Assembly: GCA_016931665.1 (NCBI GenBank) | Contig: JAFGEH010000083.1 | Location: 1 to 16,964 of the forward strand | Length of the DNA: 16,964 bases | Direction of reading: 5' to 3' | Origin: Candidatus Cloacimonadota bacterium | GTDB lineage: Bacteria; Cloacimonadota; Cloacimonadia; Cloacimonadales; TCS61 | Part shown: one piece after another, positions 7,185 through 14,079 of the stretch | Numbering within the stretch: the first letter of the stretch is position 1 | Layout: every line of letters begins with the position of its first letter | The notes under the pieces: generated by a model | Told to the model about the DNA's origin: nothing | The model's database searches: none | What the model saw: the letters and a program-made list of their open reading frames with translations, nothing else | Position numbers and translations under genes: made by a program

Positions 7185-7676
7185 ATGATAAGAATAATTA
7201 TAACTTATTTTATAGCTTTTCTAACTGGGTGCAGCTATTCTGTATATTCAAGTGGATACCCTCATCTTAAAACCATTACCGTTAATGTTTTCACTAACCA
7301 GACCACCCAATATAATCTGGAGCAAGACCTGCTGCTTGACCTGAGTGATCGTTTCTTAAAGGACGGGCGCCTGCAGATTGTAGGCATTTCACCGGATTGC
7401 CAATTGGAAGGCGAAATACTGGATTACACCAATAAAATCTGGAGATATTCTGAAACAGGGGTAGAAGAATATGAAGTGCGGATCCTTTTTAAAGTGGTGT
7501 TTACCGATCTGGTGAAAAATGAGATCATCTATCGCCATGATACATTATCACTCCGGGAAGTTTATGCCCCCAATTCTGATAATGAAGGCGATTTCACCAC
7601 AGAAGAAGCTGCCCAGAGAGAAATATACAGGAAATTATTCGAAACAATAATCAGGATAAGTCTGGACGAATGGTAA
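7185..7676 (+). CDS. lptE: LptE-family LPS-assembly lipoprotein
   Basis: This 163-residue protein has a lipoprotein signal (MIRIIITYFIAF, then LTGC with lipid-attachment cysteine C16). The mature part fits the LptE (PF04390) pattern: a short start (YSVYSSGYPHLKTITVNVF), a conserved Asn-Gln-Thr-Thr region leading into a helix (NLEQDLLLDLSDRFLKD), then alternating beta-strands with EGEILDY and a final helix with EAAQREIYRKLFETI. LptE partners the outer-membrane LPS translocon LptD, which implies an LPS-bearing outer membrane. LptE proteins diverge strongly, so the call rests on layout as much as on sequence. The start has no clear Shine-Dalgarno. A TTGACA at 7151-7156 could be a -35, but no good -10 follows. 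The stop overlaps the next gene by 7 bp. Confidence 0.75.
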   Translation: MIRIIITYFIAFLTGCSYSVYSSGYPHLKTITVNVFTNQTTQYNLEQDLLLDLSDRFLKDGRLQIVGISPDCQLEGEILDYTNKIWRYSETGVEEYEVRILFKVVFTDLVKNEIIYRHDTLSLREVYAPNSDNEGDFTTEEAAQREIYRKLFETIIRISLDEW

Positions 7677-8398
7677 GAATAAACCGTTATCTGGCTCAAT
7701 GCGGCCTGGGTTCCCGCCGTCAGGTAGAAAAGCTGATCCTGGCCGGTGAAATAAAAATAAACGGCAAAAAAGTGGAGGATCTCAGTATACAGATAGATCC
7801 AGTTCACGATCAGGTTCAGTATCAAGCTCACATAATTCAACCAGACAGGAAGAAAATTTATATCATGCTGAATAAACCGGTGGATTATATTGTTTCTACC
7901 CGTGATGACTTCTCCCGGAAAACAATCTATGAACTGCTTCCTTCACTGGCAACCCATTGTTTCCCAGTAGGCCGTCTTGACCTGAATTCTGAAGGGTTGC
8001 TTTTACTTACCAACGACGGCGATTTTGCTAATTCAATGCTTCATCCGCGTTTTAAGATATCTAAACTATACAAGGTAATTGTAAAAGGAGAAATTAATCA
8101 GGAACAGTTGCAAAAACTGCGATCAGGCATCACTCTGGGAGGTATTATGACCCAACCCGCCCGGGTTCATATCAAAACTAGATCTACCGGGAAAACTGTT
8201 CTGCGGATGTCTATCCAGGAAGGAAGGAAAAGGCAGATCAGAGAAATGTTCAGAGCCGTTGGTTCTCAAGTGATGTCACTCAGGAGATTGCAGATCGGAA
8301 ACTTGAAACTGGGAGATCTTCCGGCAGGCCGCTGGCGATATCTTACCAAGGAAGAAGTGCATAAGCTGAAAAGGCAGGCGGAAGGGGAAAATCAATGA
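7670..8398 (+). CDS. rluB: rRNA pseudouridine synthase, RsuA/RluB family
   Basis: This enzyme converts a uridine in rRNA to pseudouridine. It has 242 residues. An N-terminal S4 RNA-binding domain (about 1-60) begins RINRYLAQCGLGSRRQVEKL. The catalytic domain begins at IYIMLNKPVDYIVS and carries the diagnostic motif GRLDLNSEGLLLLTNDG (101-117), with catalytic aspartate D104. The later block IQEGRKRQIREMFRAVG (about 183-199) is also family-typical. The short, S4-containing form fits RsuA/RluB/RluF; choosing RluB (23S) rather than RsuA (16S) is an inference, so treat the symbol as tentative. The start overlaps lptE by 7 bp and the stop overlaps the next start by 4 bp (ATGA). Confidence 0.92.
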   Translation: MVRINRYLAQCGLGSRRQVEKLILAGEIKINGKKVEDLSIQIDPVHDQVQYQAHIIQPDRKKIYIMLNKPVDYIVSTRDDFSRKTIYELLPSLATHCFPVGRLDLNSEGLLLLTNDGDFANSMLHPRFKISKLYKVIVKGEINQEQLQKLRSGITLGGIMTQPARVHIKTRSTGKTVLRMSIQEGRKRQIREMFRAVGSQVMSLRRLQIGNLKLGDLPAGRWRYLTKEEVHKLKRQAEGENQ

Positions 8399-9465
8399 AA
8401 ATCGGGATTATTGGTCTTAAAAATTCTGGGAAAACTACAGTATTTAATGCATTAACCAGCTTGATGATTGATACAACTGGTTATCCCGGCGGGAAAATGG
8501 AAACCCATCTGGGAACGGTAGAGCATAAAGACCCGCGAATTACCAGGCTGGCCGAGATGTATAAACCGCAGAAAACAGTTTATACCCATTTTGAATTCCT
8601 TGATTTCATGGGTCTTTCCGGAGGAAAAGAAGAAGCTGATCTTCTGAATTCAGCGGCTTTGGCTGCCCTGAAATTTACGGATGCCCTGGCAATAGTACTG
8701 CGTAATTTTCCCGATGAATTGCAGGGTATAGCGGTTGATCCCTTAAGAGATTTAACGGCATTAACCGAAGAAATGATCCTTTCGGATTTGATAATCGCCG
8801 AAAAAAGAATCGAAAAAATTGAGTTAAGCAAGAAACGGGGTATCAAAGATCCTCTTCTGCAGATCGAAGAAAAAACTTTATTAAAAGTGATTGAACATCT
8901 TAACCGGAACCTGCCATTGATTAGGGCAGAGCTGAATGACGAAGAGGAAAAAGCCATTCGCGGATTTCAGTTTATCTCCCGGAAACCGGTGCTGGTCATC
9001 TTGAATTCAGCGGAAGATAATTTTCATCGGAATGATGATATAATCATTAAGATTGAGGAATATTATCCGGTTATTGAGTTTGCTGGCAAATTCGAAATGG
9101 AATTGAATAACCTTGATCCTGCTGAAGCGTTTGAATTCATGGCTGAAATGAATATCGTGGCTTCCGCCCAGGCCCGGCTAATAGAGAAGGCTTACGAGGT
9201 GCTGGGATATATAAGTTTCTTCACTGTAGGCAAAGACGAGGTGAGAGCATGGACCATCAGCAAAGGAGATAATGCTCTCACAGCTGCCGGAAAGATTCAT
9301 TCCGATCTCGCGAGAGGTTTTATCCGGGCTGAGTGTTTCTCTTACAAAGATCTGATTGAAGCTGGCAGCGAAAAAGTGCTGAAGGAGAAAGGCCTCTTCA
9401 GGCTGGAAGGAAAAAATTATCTTGTTCAGGATGGAAATATTCTGCACATAAGATTCAGCGTGTGA
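8395..9465 (+). CDS. YchF-like P-loop NTPase (Obg family, DUF933 C-terminus)
   Basis: A 356-residue protein close in length to YchF/OLA1 (about 363). The N-terminal P-loop is GLKNSGKTT (7-15), the G3 motif is DFMGL (70-74), and the G4 position is NSAE (204-207). The NxxE form instead of NKxD is the change associated with ATP preference in YchF. Residues about 130-190 are helical and rich in Glu/Lys. From about 268, the TGS-like DUF933 domain is well conserved: GYISFFTVGKDEVRAWTI, then GKIHSDLARGFIRAE, then LEGKNYLVQDGNILHIRF. YchF proteins bind ribosomes and are linked to stress responses. The canonical G1 (GLPNVGKS) and G3 (DIAGL) are altered, so this may be a divergent paralog rather than the main YchF. 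It is coupled to the preceding gene by ATGA and is 13 bp before ftsK. Confidence 0.85.
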   Translation: MKIGIIGLKNSGKTTVFNALTSLMIDTTGYPGGKMETHLGTVEHKDPRITRLAEMYKPQKTVYTHFEFLDFMGLSGGKEEADLLNSAALAALKFTDALAIVLRNFPDELQGIAVDPLRDLTALTEEMILSDLIIAEKRIEKIELSKKRGIKDPLLQIEEKTLLKVIEHLNRNLPLIRAELNDEEEKAIRGFQFISRKPVLVILNSAEDNFHRNDDIIIKIEEYYPVIEFAGKFEMELNNLDPAEAFEFMAEMNIVASAQARLIEKAYEVLGYISFFTVGKDEVRAWTISKGDNALTAAGKIHSDLARGFIRAECFSYKDLIEAGSEKVLKEKGLFRLEGKNYLVQDGNILHIRFSV

Positions 9466-9478
9466 TCAGGAAAGGTTT

Positions 9479-11752
9479 ATGAAAGAACATAATAGCAATA
9501 TATTTAGAATCGTTATCTCATTACTGGTACTTCTGCTGGCTATTTTACTGCTGGTGGCTATCTCAGTGGATACTATGAGAATAGTTGATGATCATATGAC
9601 ATTAAAATCTGCCAGACTTGATCTGACCAGGATAGTCCGCCTGCAGTTTCCCGTGGTCAGTAATCCGATAGGTCCTTTTGGCGCTTTCTTTGGATACTGG
9701 CTGATTCTGTTACTAGGTAAATTCTTCAGTATCTCACTGCTGCTGGCAGCGGGTCTGCTGGGCTTGACCGGCCTTCTCTGGCCAGAAGATAAAAAATTAA
9801 CAGGCCGTATCATCGGTTTTATAGTGTTCGCCTTCTTTTTTAATTTTCTTCTTTTTATTCTTAAAGAAGAAATTTTACCGCATTCAGGGATATTAACCTG
9901 GAAGTTCTTTGGTTTTCTGGTTAGTATTTTTCAGATCACCGGGACTTTTATAATTTCTCTGATGATAGTTATTGTTTCACTGATTCTTATATTTGAACCG
10001 GGTAATCTCAAGTCCTTCTTTGTCTGGATGGGTAAATCTGTATATTTATTATTCACAAAAGTTTTTTCACTTTTCAGATTCAGGAGGAAAATAAAGAAGG
10101 GAACTGAACCTAGGAGAAATAAAGATTTAAAAATAAGCCAGCAGGCAAATATCCCGGAAGTCGACCCCAGGATTATCGAGCAGGCGATTGGCCAGGAAGC
10201 TGATGAGAGAGGGATTACCGTAACCTCACCCAAACCCATTCACCGGGTTATTCCCAGGGCATCCGATAATGGAGAGGAGCAGGGAAATAAAAAAGAGTAT
10301 CAGAGGCCCGATATTGAAGAATTCCTTACATCCACTCGTACCAGTAAACGTGATATTGAAGATACCCGGGAGAATATCCGTCAGATTAGCAATATTCTGA
10401 TCCGCAAATTGTCCGAATTTGGGGTGGAGGCTGAAGTAATCAATGTGAATATCGGTCCGATCATTACTCAATATGAAATAAAACCGGCTCCCGGGATCAA
10501 GGTAAGCAGATTCAATGCTCTGGCCGACGACCTGGCTTTAGCCATCAAAGCAACCAGTATTCGGGTTCAGGCTCCCATCCCCGGAAGAGGGCTGGTTGGT
10601 ATAGAGGTTCCTAACATCAATCGTGACACCATCTTTCTGAAGGATATCCTGCTTTCAGAAGCCATGCAATCCCGCAACAGCAAACTGGCCATAGCTCTTG
10701 GAAAGGATATAGCCGGCAATCCAGTGGTGGACGACCTTTCCCAGATGCCGCATCTGCTGATTGCCGGAGCAACCGGATCCGGAAAGAGTGTATGCGTGAA
10801 CACAATTATTGTTACACTGCTTTTTCGCTGTACCCCAGAGGAAGTACGACTTATCCTGATTGATCCCAAAAGAATTGAATTGTCGGGTTTTGAAGGAATA
10901 CCCCATCTTATCCAGCAGGTTGTTACTGACAATGAACATGCCTTAACCGCCCTCAACTGGGGTGTATCGGAAATGGAAAGAAGATATGATCTTCTGCAGA
11001 AGTATCGTGCCAAGAATCTGCAGTCATATAACGAGACTATCATTAAACTTAGAGAGAATGGCGAAGCGCCGGAAGACGAAGTTCTTCCCTATATTATTAT
11101 TGTGGTTGATGAGCTGGCAGACTTGATGATGACAGTGGGACGGGAAGTGGAAAGACCAATTACCCGTTTGGCCCAAATGGCAAGAGCCATAGGTATTCAC
11201 CTCATTCTGGCCACCCAGAGGCCATCAATCAAGGTAATAACAGGCATCATTAAAGCGAATTTTCCTTCCCGAATTGCTTTCAAAGTATCTTCCAAAGTAG
11301 ATTCCCGGGTTATAATTGATGCCAATGGAGCAGAAAAGCTTTTAGGGCTGGGAGATATGCTTTTTCTTCCTCCCGGTAAAGGAAATCCCTTCAGAATTCA
11401 TGGAGCCTATATAGCACCGGGTGAAGTTCATAACCTGGTTGATTATCTCAGAACGCAGCCTAAACCAGAACAGGAGATCACGATCATTGACAATGATCAG
11501 GGAGAAACAGCTAACGGAGAATTTGATTATGATGACGAACTCTTTCCCGAAGCTGCCGTAGCAGTTGTAACAGCAGGGGCAGCCTCGGTTTCCATGCTGC
11601 AGCGTCATTTCAAGATAGGTTATGCCCGGGCCGGCAGACTCATTGATATGCTGGAACAGGCTGGGATAATCGGCCCCTATGTAGGTAGTAAATCCCGGGA
11701 GGTTGCCGCCAGTGAGGAAGATCTGCGGAGATATGGTTACCTTGAACATTAG
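9479..11752 (+). CDS. ftsK: DNA translocase FtsK/SpoIIIE
   Basis: A hexameric ATP-driven DNA pump at the division septum that clears and sorts chromosome termini. It has 757 residues. Hydrophobic helices lie at roughly 10-29, 72-100, 110-128 and 143-172, giving the membrane anchor. A short charged linker (about 200-290) replaces the very long linker of E. coli FtsK. The alpha domain begins at about 300 and includes the block GPIITQYEIKPAPGIK. The RecA-like motor has Walker A GATGSGKS (430-437), the IDPKRIEL segment, and Walker B IIIVVDELADLM with D544/E545; ATQRPS follows. The C-terminal gamma winged helix (about 690-742) contains MLQRHFKIGYARAGRLIDML and would read KOPS-type polarity sequences. 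AGGAAAGG precedes the ATG. Confidence 0.97.
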   Translation: MKEHNSNIFRIVISLLVLLLAILLLVAISVDTMRIVDDHMTLKSARLDLTRIVRLQFPVVSNPIGPFGAFFGYWLILLLGKFFSISLLLAAGLLGLTGLLWPEDKKLTGRIIGFIVFAFFFNFLLFILKEEILPHSGILTWKFFGFLVSIFQITGTFIISLMIVIVSLILIFEPGNLKSFFVWMGKSVYLLFTKVFSLFRFRRKIKKGTEPRRNKDLKISQQANIPEVDPRIIEQAIGQEADERGITVTSPKPIHRVIPRASDNGEEQGNKKEYQRPDIEEFLTSTRTSKRDIEDTRENIRQISNILIRKLSEFGVEAEVINVNIGPIITQYEIKPAPGIKVSRFNALADDLALAIKATSIRVQAPIPGRGLVGIEVPNINRDTIFLKDILLSEAMQSRNSKLAIALGKDIAGNPVVDDLSQMPHLLIAGATGSGKSVCVNTIIVTLLFRCTPEEVRLILIDPKRIELSGFEGIPHLIQQVVTDNEHALTALNWGVSEMERRYDLLQKYRAKNLQSYNETIIKLRENGEAPEDEVLPYIIIVVDELADLMMTVGREVERPITRLAQMARAIGIHLILATQRPSIKVITGIIKANFPSRIAFKVSSKVDSRVIIDANGAEKLLGLGDMLFLPPGKGNPFRIHGAYIAPGEVHNLVDYLRTQPKPEQEITIIDNDQGETANGEFDYDDELFPEAAVAVVTAGAASVSMLQRHFKIGYARAGRLIDMLEQAGIIGPYVGSKSREVAASEEDLRRYGYLEH

Positions 11753-12347
11753 AATTCTGGTTTTCATTATCCTGGCTGCCAGTGGATTGCAAGCAGAGAA
11801 TGATCGTCTAAACCGGTTATACGAAAATCTTAAGACGAACTATAGCCAAGTGGAAACCTATCAGGCGGAGTTTCGACAGGAAAACTTCTGGCAGGAAATG
11901 AATCTACAGAAAATATCATGGGGTAGGCTCTTCTATGATAACAACAGGCTGCTGCTTGAGTATGATGAACCTCTGGGACAGCGGCTTCTGCTGGACAGCC
12001 TGGGGGTGTTATTATATGATCCGGCTTCAGAAAGAGCTCTGTATCTGGAAAAAATGGAAACGGAATTAAGACCCTTGGCCTTTCTGGCATTATACTGGGA
12101 TAAATCCGAAAAAAAAATCACGGATCTGACAGACAAATCTTGCGATATTCACCTGAACACGGCCATCGGTGAACGGATAATCGTCAGAACTGAAAATGAT
12201 TTCATCAAAGAGCTGACCTATGTTGATAATACCGGGAATCAAGTTCATTACGAGTTTTTTAATGAGCAGTATAATGTTGTTTTACCCGATGAGATTTTCA
12301 GGGTGGAAATTCCATCGCAGGTCAATATAATAGACAATCGAAAGTAA
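11733..12347 (+). CDS. lolA: Outer-membrane lipoprotein carrier LolA
   Basis: LolA ferries lipoproteins through the periplasm from the LolCDE transporter to the outer membrane. The ATG at 11733 gives 204 residues with a Sec signal peptide (NIRILVFIILAASGLQA) and a likely signal-peptidase I cut before END. A TTG at 11742 would also keep the signal peptide. An upstream TTG at 11703 would add a charged stretch before it and is less likely. The mature protein has the LolA pattern: a helix with YSQVETYQAEFRQENFW, then KISWGRLFYDNNRLLLEY and the edge strand QRLLLDSLGVLLYDP. The start overlaps the ftsK end by 20 bp. ftsK-lolA adjacency is a known conserved arrangement in Gram-negative bacteria and supports the call. 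Confidence 0.88.
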   Translation: MVTLNIRILVFIILAASGLQAENDRLNRLYENLKTNYSQVETYQAEFRQENFWQEMNLQKISWGRLFYDNNRLLLEYDEPLGQRLLLDSLGVLLYDPASERALYLEKMETELRPLAFLALYWDKSEKKITDLTDKSCDIHLNTAIGERIIVRTENDFIKELTYVDNTGNQVHYEFFNEQYNVVLPDEIFRVEIPSQVNIIDNRK

Positions 12348-12384
12348 GATAGTTTCAGGATAATTCGTACAGAGGAGCATCAGG

Positions 12385-13437
12385 ATGATAGCTTTGATCA
12401 TGGCCGGAGGTGCGGGAACCAGATTCTGGCCACTAAGCCGGCAAAATAATCCCAAGCAATTTCTTAATATACTTTCAGACAGGTCCATGATCCGAATGAC
12501 CTTTGAAAGGTTACTGCCGGTTATTAAAACAGATGATATCTTCGTTGTTACTGCCGGTTCACAGCGGGAACTCACCCGAAAACATCTGCCGGAACTGCCT
12601 GCTGAAAATATAATAGTAGAACCTGTTGGCCGTAATACGGCACCCTGTATAGCCCTGAGCCTTGCCTACCTGAAAAGAAAATATTCACCTGATGAAAACA
12701 TGCTGGTTCTGCCAGCAGACCATCTGATCAGGAAAGAAGATAGTTTCCGGCAAAGCCTGATCAGGGCAGAAAAATATGCCAATCTGAATAACCTGGTAAT
12801 TTTTGGAATTAAACCCGATTATCCAGCCACAGGTTATGGATATATCGAAGCATCTGCCCGAATGGAGAAAGATACTTACAGGGTAGCCAGTTTCAAGGAA
12901 AAACCTTCGGAGGAAACCGCCTTAAGTTTTATTGATTCGGGTAACTATCTATGGAACAGCGGAATGTTTCTCTGGAAAATGAGTGTGGTTGAATCTGCCT
13001 ACAGGAAGTATCTACCTGAAATGTGGACACTGATTGAGCAGTTGGAAAATAAGCGCAACTGCAGCGATTGGAAAGCAGACCTGAAACTGGATTATGAATC
13101 CCTACCCCGGATACCGGTTGACATCGGGATTATGGAAAAGGCAGGCAGTAGAGTTGTGCTGGCCGTTGACTGGGGATGGAGCGATGTGGGAAGCTGGAAA
13201 TCTCTATATGATCTTTCACCGAAAGATAATTCCGGCAATGTGTTTGCCGGTGATGAAGTATCGCTCGACAGCAGGAATAACTATATCCGTTCAAATAAAT
13301 TTGTATCTCTAATTGGTGTTGAAGATATAATAGTAATCGATACACCGGAAGTGTTATTTATTTCCCGAAAAGGTAATTCCGAAGAAGTAAGGAAGCTGGT
13401 TGAGATAATAAAAGAAAAAAGGCCGGATCTGGTTTAA
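12385..13437 (+). CDS. manC: Mannose-1-phosphate guanylyltransferase
   Basis: Makes GDP-mannose from mannose-1-phosphate and GTP for surface polysaccharide and glycoprotein synthesis. It has 350 residues. The N-terminal nucleotide-binding signature GGAGTRFWPLSRQNNPKQFL occupies 8-27. EPVGRNTAPCIA (79-90), VLPADH (108-113), FKEKP (170-174), NSGMFLWK (191-198) and WSDVGSW (265-271) follow in the family order. The protein stops after the nucleotidyltransferase part; the C-terminal phosphomannose-isomerase cupin of long ManC/AlgA forms is absent. GAGGAG lies about 8 bases before the ATG. It is 37 bp after lolA and probably ends the same operon. The last codons overlap a hairpin that serves the opposite strand. 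Confidence 0.94.
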   Translation: MIALIMAGGAGTRFWPLSRQNNPKQFLNILSDRSMIRMTFERLLPVIKTDDIFVVTAGSQRELTRKHLPELPAENIIVEPVGRNTAPCIALSLAYLKRKYSPDENMLVLPADHLIRKEDSFRQSLIRAEKYANLNNLVIFGIKPDYPATGYGYIEASARMEKDTYRVASFKEKPSEETALSFIDSGNYLWNSGMFLWKMSVVESAYRKYLPEMWTLIEQLENKRNCSDWKADLKLDYESLPRIPVDIGIMEKAGSRVVLAVDWGWSDVGSWKSLYDLSPKDNSGNVFAGDEVSLDSRNNYIRSNKFVSLIGVEDIIVIDTPEVLFISRKGNSEEVRKLVEIIKEKRPDLV

Positions 13438-13460
13438 TAAAGATTAATCCAGGACCGGCT
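13411..13460 (-). terminator. Intrinsic terminator for mscL, overlapping the manC 3' end
   Basis: Read on the minus strand, an imperfect hairpin (GCCGG/CCGGC base, a 2x2 internal loop, a CTGG/CCAG segment, one mismatch, then ATTAA/TTAAT with a CTTT loop) is followed by TTTTTTCTTT (plus-strand 13411-13420). This is the order of a rho-independent terminator for the leftward mscL transcript. On the plus strand no T-tract follows, so it is probably weaker for manC. Confidence 0.65.
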
Positions 13461-13522
13461 TGAAAAATTATGAAATTTATAACTCTTCCATAATCATAAT
13501 ATAATAACGTTATTTCACTGGA

Positions 13523-13972
13523 TTATTTTATCTCGGAAGTGCAATGAGGACAGCGGGTAGCCTGCAGGGGAATGGTGCTGAAACAGAAGGGGCATTCTCT
13601 GGTGGTTGGTTCGGCTGGAGGCTCTTCCTGACGGCGTTTAGCCCGATTCAGTGCCTTAATCATCAGAAAGACCGAGAAAGCGATTATCAGGAAGCTGATA
13701 ATAGTATTGATGAAAATTCCATAATTGAAGGTGACAGCACCCGCCGCCTGAGCATCAGCCAGGTTCAGATAGGGGCCGGCAACTGAACCACTGCGCAGGA
13801 CAACGAAAAAGTTAGCAAAGTCAACTCCACCCAGCAAGAGCCCTAAGGGAGGCATTAATATATCGGCAACCAGGCTTTTAACAATTGTCACAAAAGCACC
13901 GCCAATAATGATACCTACGGCCATATCGACCACATTCCCCCGCATGGCAAACTGCTTGAATTCCTTAAACAT
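13523..13972 (-). CDS. mscL: Large-conductance mechanosensitive channel MscL with C-terminal Cys4 zinc-ribbon-like tail
   Basis: A pentameric inner-membrane channel that opens under membrane tension to vent solutes in osmotic downshock. It has 149 residues. The N-terminal amphipathic helix FKEFKQFAMRGNVVDMAVG leads into TM1 (about 15-45), which carries the family pore segment with GIIIGGAFVTIV. A periplasmic loop follows, then TM2 (about 83-106) and a charged cytoplasmic stretch. The C-terminus has two CxxC knuckles: C127/C130 and C141/C144, spaced like a small zinc ribbon. A strong AGGAGG (13979-13984) lies 6 bases before the ATG. It is transcribed convergently to manC and lies in the same direction as the upstream permease, 107 bp away. 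Confidence 0.95.
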   Translation of the reverse strand: MFKEFKQFAMRGNVVDMAVGIIIGGAFVTIVKSLVADILMPPLGLLLGGVDFANFFVVLRSGSVAGPYLNLADAQAAGAVTFNYGIFINTIISFLIIAFSVFLMIKALNRAKRRQEEPPAEPTTRECPFCFSTIPLQATRCPHCTSEIK

Positions 13973-14016
13973 CTCTTACCTCCTGCCTTATTTGATTTTC
14001 TACAGCTTCACTGTTT

Positions 14017-14045
14017 CATAAAAGCAATCTGATTTTTAAAGTCAA
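14017..14045 (-). promoter_or_regulatory. mscL: Possible promoter for mscL
   Basis: On the minus strand TTGACT (plus-strand 14040-14045, 5 of 6 to the -35 consensus) is followed after 17 bases by TTTATG (14017-14022), a weak -10. It sits in the AT-rich 107-bp gap after the permease stop. No GC-rich terminator was seen in this gap, so mscL may also receive read-through transcription from the permease. Confidence 0.35.
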
Positions 14046-14079
14046 TTTTTAATTGCTTATCAATCTTGTTATTCAATGG

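Noticed and set aside
10567..11043. 158-codon open frame antisense to ftsK
   Set aside because: It overlaps the conserved FtsK motor and has no family features or ribosome site; it is a shadow.
11703..11732. TTG at 11703 as the lolA start
   Set aside because: It would place about ten extra residues, including charged ones, before the signal peptide and lengthen the ftsK overlap; ATG at 11733 fits the export signal better.
13094..13312. Alternative 72-codon plus-strand frame inside manC
   Set aside because: It is out of frame within conserved manC motifs and has no features of its own.
14042..14055. CAATT/AATTG repeat after the permease stop as a terminator
   Set aside because: The stem is AT-rich, only 5 bp, and lacks a suitable T-tract on the minus strand.
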